A stretch of DNA of 64,000 nucleotides from Glycine soja (lineage: Eukaryota > Streptophyta > Magnoliopsida > Fabales > Fabaceae): contig NC_041008.1 of NCBI RefSeq assembly GCF_004193775.1, positions 3,970,958 through 4,034,957 of the forward strand. Direction: 5' to 3'. The notes beneath the pieces were generated by a model. The model ran no database searches. It was not told the DNA's origin and was given only the letters and a program-made list of their open reading frames with translations. A program made the translations under genes and the position numbers. This document shows positions 61,201 to 64,000 of the stretch, piece after piece. Within the stretch, counting starts at the first letter, position 1. Every line of letters begins with the position of its first letter.

Positions 61201-61924
61201 TACATTATAGAAATATTTATAACATAGTTCAACTTAATACAATCAGGTCACCTCACCACTTTATCATTTAAAATTCATTTTCAATCACCAATCACATTTC
61301 ACATGAATCACATACTCGACTCAAGACGTAACAACATTCACCAATTTCATAATAAACAATTCATAGGTGTTATGCCACAATTATATTAAGACTAAAATTT
61401 ATATGCAATATGGTATCATGTCAATGAAAAACAACACTAGAGCGCTTAAGAGTACATAACAAGACACGTCATACAATGAGTATGTCAGGTCACTTTTACT
61501 AAGTAAAATCATAAGGTGACCAATCAAGGTCACTCTATTTTGCGAGAATGCTCAAACCTCATGAGATCAACATAGACTTAGAAAAACAATCAAACCGAAT
61601 ATATTTACCCCTAAGGTCTAAACTCTGAAGAATCCATTAGAGTCTCAGCTTCCTGATTCGTTATTTTCTTGAAACTCTATTTATTTTTTAATAAAGTCTT
61701 TTTTAATTTATTTTATGAAAAATTAGGTATTACGGTTGGAATACAAGTGAGGTGAAATCCCACATCCGGTAAAAATGAAAAAGTTGAACACCATATAAGT
61801 GAGGAGAAGACCCATAAACCTGAGTCTCCAAGTTCTAGGTTAAGGTGTAGTGTCAAGTTTACTTAGGTGATTGCTCATGACCCATTAAGGTAAATCTCCT
61901 AAAGTGATTGTCTCCAGATTAACA

Positions 61925-63570
61925 TAACACTATAGTAATCCTTAAAAGTTTTTTAATCACCAAATTAGTAACGTCCTTTTGTGTCTCCACTTTAGTTCTC
62001 CATAAAGATAAATGTGGTGACATTTTTTTATCTTTGAGAGATTAATTTGGTGACATTTTAATAATTGGAAGACCAAATTAGTAAAATCTGTGATAATTCC
62101 CTATTGAAAATTGACAAGTCTAAACAAAAAATTTTATTTCATGAATTTTGAACAATTCTATTGAGATGAACTTTCTTATTTGTAGCTAATCTACTTGGGG
62201 GTGTTCTTAAAGCAGTGTCAAGTCATATATGCATGCCTTTACTAAAAATGGTTTGTTTCTGTTCATAACATGCTGTGCTGGTATGTAAATCAGGTTAATT
62301 GTTCAATATGTAGTCAGCATCAGGGGACATTTTCTTATCTAATAAAGATCTTCAAGCAAATCTTCACCAAAAATGATTAAAAATCAACATTATCTGGAAT
62401 TCTAGTAAAAAGCTACCCCTTTTGTCCGATCAAAATATGCATGGCCAAGTACTTAATATACCTAATTAAAAAATATCACTTAATAGAACCTAACCTAAAT
62501 CATTATTCAAAAGAAGGAAAAAGCAAGTAGATATGTAAATTTAAGCCATCCAAAGCTTCATTTATTTATTTAGCATTTTAGGATACAAAAGTCTGATACA
62601 ATCTGTCAAACAAGCTGACATAGGCTGTGCACATTATGCAACAGTAGAATTGTACCTGCACATGGTTTACAAAGAAATATTTAAATTACACAGGGCATTG
62701 AGATTACCATTATTGAATTAATGACCATGAAAATGCTCACTTGCTGCTTAATTTAGATATTTCATTATGATAAGAAAGGTGCAGTAAGTTGCATCATTGT
62801 AGGACCATGTGAACTTTGCCTTGTGTATCTCATCATTTTGAAATTCTTAAAAATTCAGAAGCGGCAAGGAGCAATGAAATACATTTTATAGTAGCTTAAA
62901 CAGTACCTTGGCCCTGATATAAGAGCAGTTCTGGCTGAATACTTTATGTACTATGAATGCCACTTTGCATGGCAGTCTTTCCTTACAAGAACAGAACTTC
63001 CAGATATATGCTTCCCATAGTGATTATAGAAAAGGAAATGGTGAGAATCAGTGGAGATTGCAGAGCCTGAACTGAAGAATTTGTCTGTATTAAGGACACT
63101 AGTTTGGATTGTGAGCAGGAAGCATCCTTTTTTAAGGATCCCTCCCATTTTGTATTTTGTGCCTGCTTGTTTTAGATTTTCATAGGATTGGTTATGATAA
63201 AAAATTGATTTTGAATCGTTGAATGTGATTGACATATATGTCCAAATTCATTTCAGCCATGAATTTTACATTAGAACGTGTGCATGAGCTGTGAAATTGA
63301 TCTTAATGTAAACTTGTGACCACTATTAGTTTATGGAATCATCTTTGAGCAGATTTTGTGAATGAAATTAACAATCCCTGGCCAATTTTTTCAGTCAAGG
63401 GGAGAATACTTTATACAGATTTGAGCTGTAACATGAAATGTTTAACCATGATGTAGAAATCTAAATATTAAGGTTAATATTTCCTTTCAACATATGTGAC
63501 TTTAATAGCATGCAAACACACACCACTTATCATCTTTGATATGAAGGAGAAAGGAAAGCCACTAATGTAA
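61925..63570 (+). repeat. Gene-less third unit: downstream flank copy
   Basis: Aligns with NAC-A flank 46150-47400 (left part) and module 50090-50470 (right part, from 63056), in the same order and orientation and without the two insertions seen in the NAC-A flank. No NAC exon occurs to its left between 55.5 and 61.9 kb. It therefore marks a third duplication unit whose gene has been lost, or a partial duplication. Confidence 0.75.
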
Positions 63571-63624
63571 CAGTACTGCTCCTTTTCCACTAGCTAGAAG
63601 GTAAAAGCAATTAAGATATGATCA

Positions 63625-63755
63625 TGTTTGGTTTCGCTTCACTTTTGCCAAAATCAATTCATATTTTCCAAGTTGGAGGAAAAATAAGAGTTGTTTCTAG
63701 TTTTCATGGTATCACTGTAATTCTGGATCTTTCACCATCAATCCAAACATACTTG
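63625..63755. mobile_element. Possible small MITE
   Basis: Inverted words catgtttggttt and aatccaaacata, with attached arms tcacttttgcc and gaagagtgaaa, about 130 bases. Borders uncertain. Confidence 0.35.
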
Positions 63756-63918
63756 AAGAAGAGTGAAATCAATTTATAACATTAAAGACATGTTATCGTT
63801 ATTGCCTCAATTTTCTTCATTTTTTTTGTTGATGGATTCTCGTAATGGATGTTGCTCCTCTAAACTGAGAGATATACTTTAGAAAATAAAGTATACTCAT
63901 AATTGTTGATTAGAAAAT

Positions 63919-63949
63919 CAATAATAATAATAATTATAATAATAATAAT
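63919..63949. repeat. (AAT)n microsatellite
   Basis: About ten AAT units with one interruption, near the right edge of the window. Confidence 0.85.
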
Positions 63950-64000
63950 GATGATGTCGTCATAATGAATTTTAGAGTTCCACATAAAAAAAAACATCAT

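Noticed and set aside
61757..61800. USE-like motif (atcccacatcc) followed by a TATA-like word, as upstream of plant snRNA genes
   Set aside because: The USE is imperfect, the spacing to TATA (26 bases) fits neither usual class well, and the DNA downstream shows no snRNA sequence. This word is common in legume repeats.
1..64000. CRISPR arrays, bacterial operons, phage or virus genes
   Set aside because: No regularly spaced short repeats, no clustered intron-less genes and no viral replication or capsid frames were seen; the gene structures are those of a plant nucleus.

Overview
This window looks like nuclear DNA of a dicot plant, most likely a legume of the soybean (Glycine) type. Supporting evidence: AT-rich intergenic DNA, intron-rich genes with plant splice sites, a nuclear photosystem I antenna gene, a NAC transcription factor with a C-terminal membrane anchor, and dispersed repeats with GCGCTAAGCGCG-like motifs of a kind I associate with soybean. 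The species call is an inference; no search was run.

Layout, left to right. A partial TCF25/Rqc1-type gene (+, 42-2064, cut by the window edge). A DUF1295 steroid-reductase-like membrane protein (+, 5570-7290, 3 exons). A repeat-rich gap up to 13.7 kb. A calcineurin-like phosphoesterase of the PAP29 type (+, 13726-17444, 4 exons). LHCA2 of photosystem I (-, 20761-18808, 4 exons). The Brix-domain ribosome-biogenesis factor RPF1 (+, 23119-26853, 11 exons). An AT-rich gap. An endonuclease/exonuclease/phosphatase protein with an EF-hand (+, 32191-35552, 10 exons). A long AT-rich gap. Then two tandem NAC genes of the NTL type, NAC-A (+, 42736-45889) and NAC-B (+, 53256-55458). From about 55.5 kb to the end there is only repeat and duplicated flanking DNA.

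The genes up to 36 kb are single, apparently intact housekeeping-type loci with no operon-like relationship. The most structured part is 40.4-63.6 kb, a decayed tandem array. Two units carry NAC genes. A third unit keeps only the downstream flank and has no NAC exons. NAC-A keeps a C-terminal membrane helix; NAC-B ends before that exon and should be soluble. NAC-A has lost the splice donor that NAC-B uses after exon 3 and probably uses a GC donor instead. Younger insertions date the duplication relatively: a MITE in NAC-A intron 4 with an empty site in NAC-B, and a long-TIR element in the NAC-A flank.

All exon boundaries below were worked out by eye from GT(or GC)-AG sites, phase and family knowledge. 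The coding sums are all multiples of three. No previously undescribed system is proven here. The best candidates for novelty are the NAC array, the long-TIR element with a GC-rich interior, and a conserved peptide relic that occurs three times.
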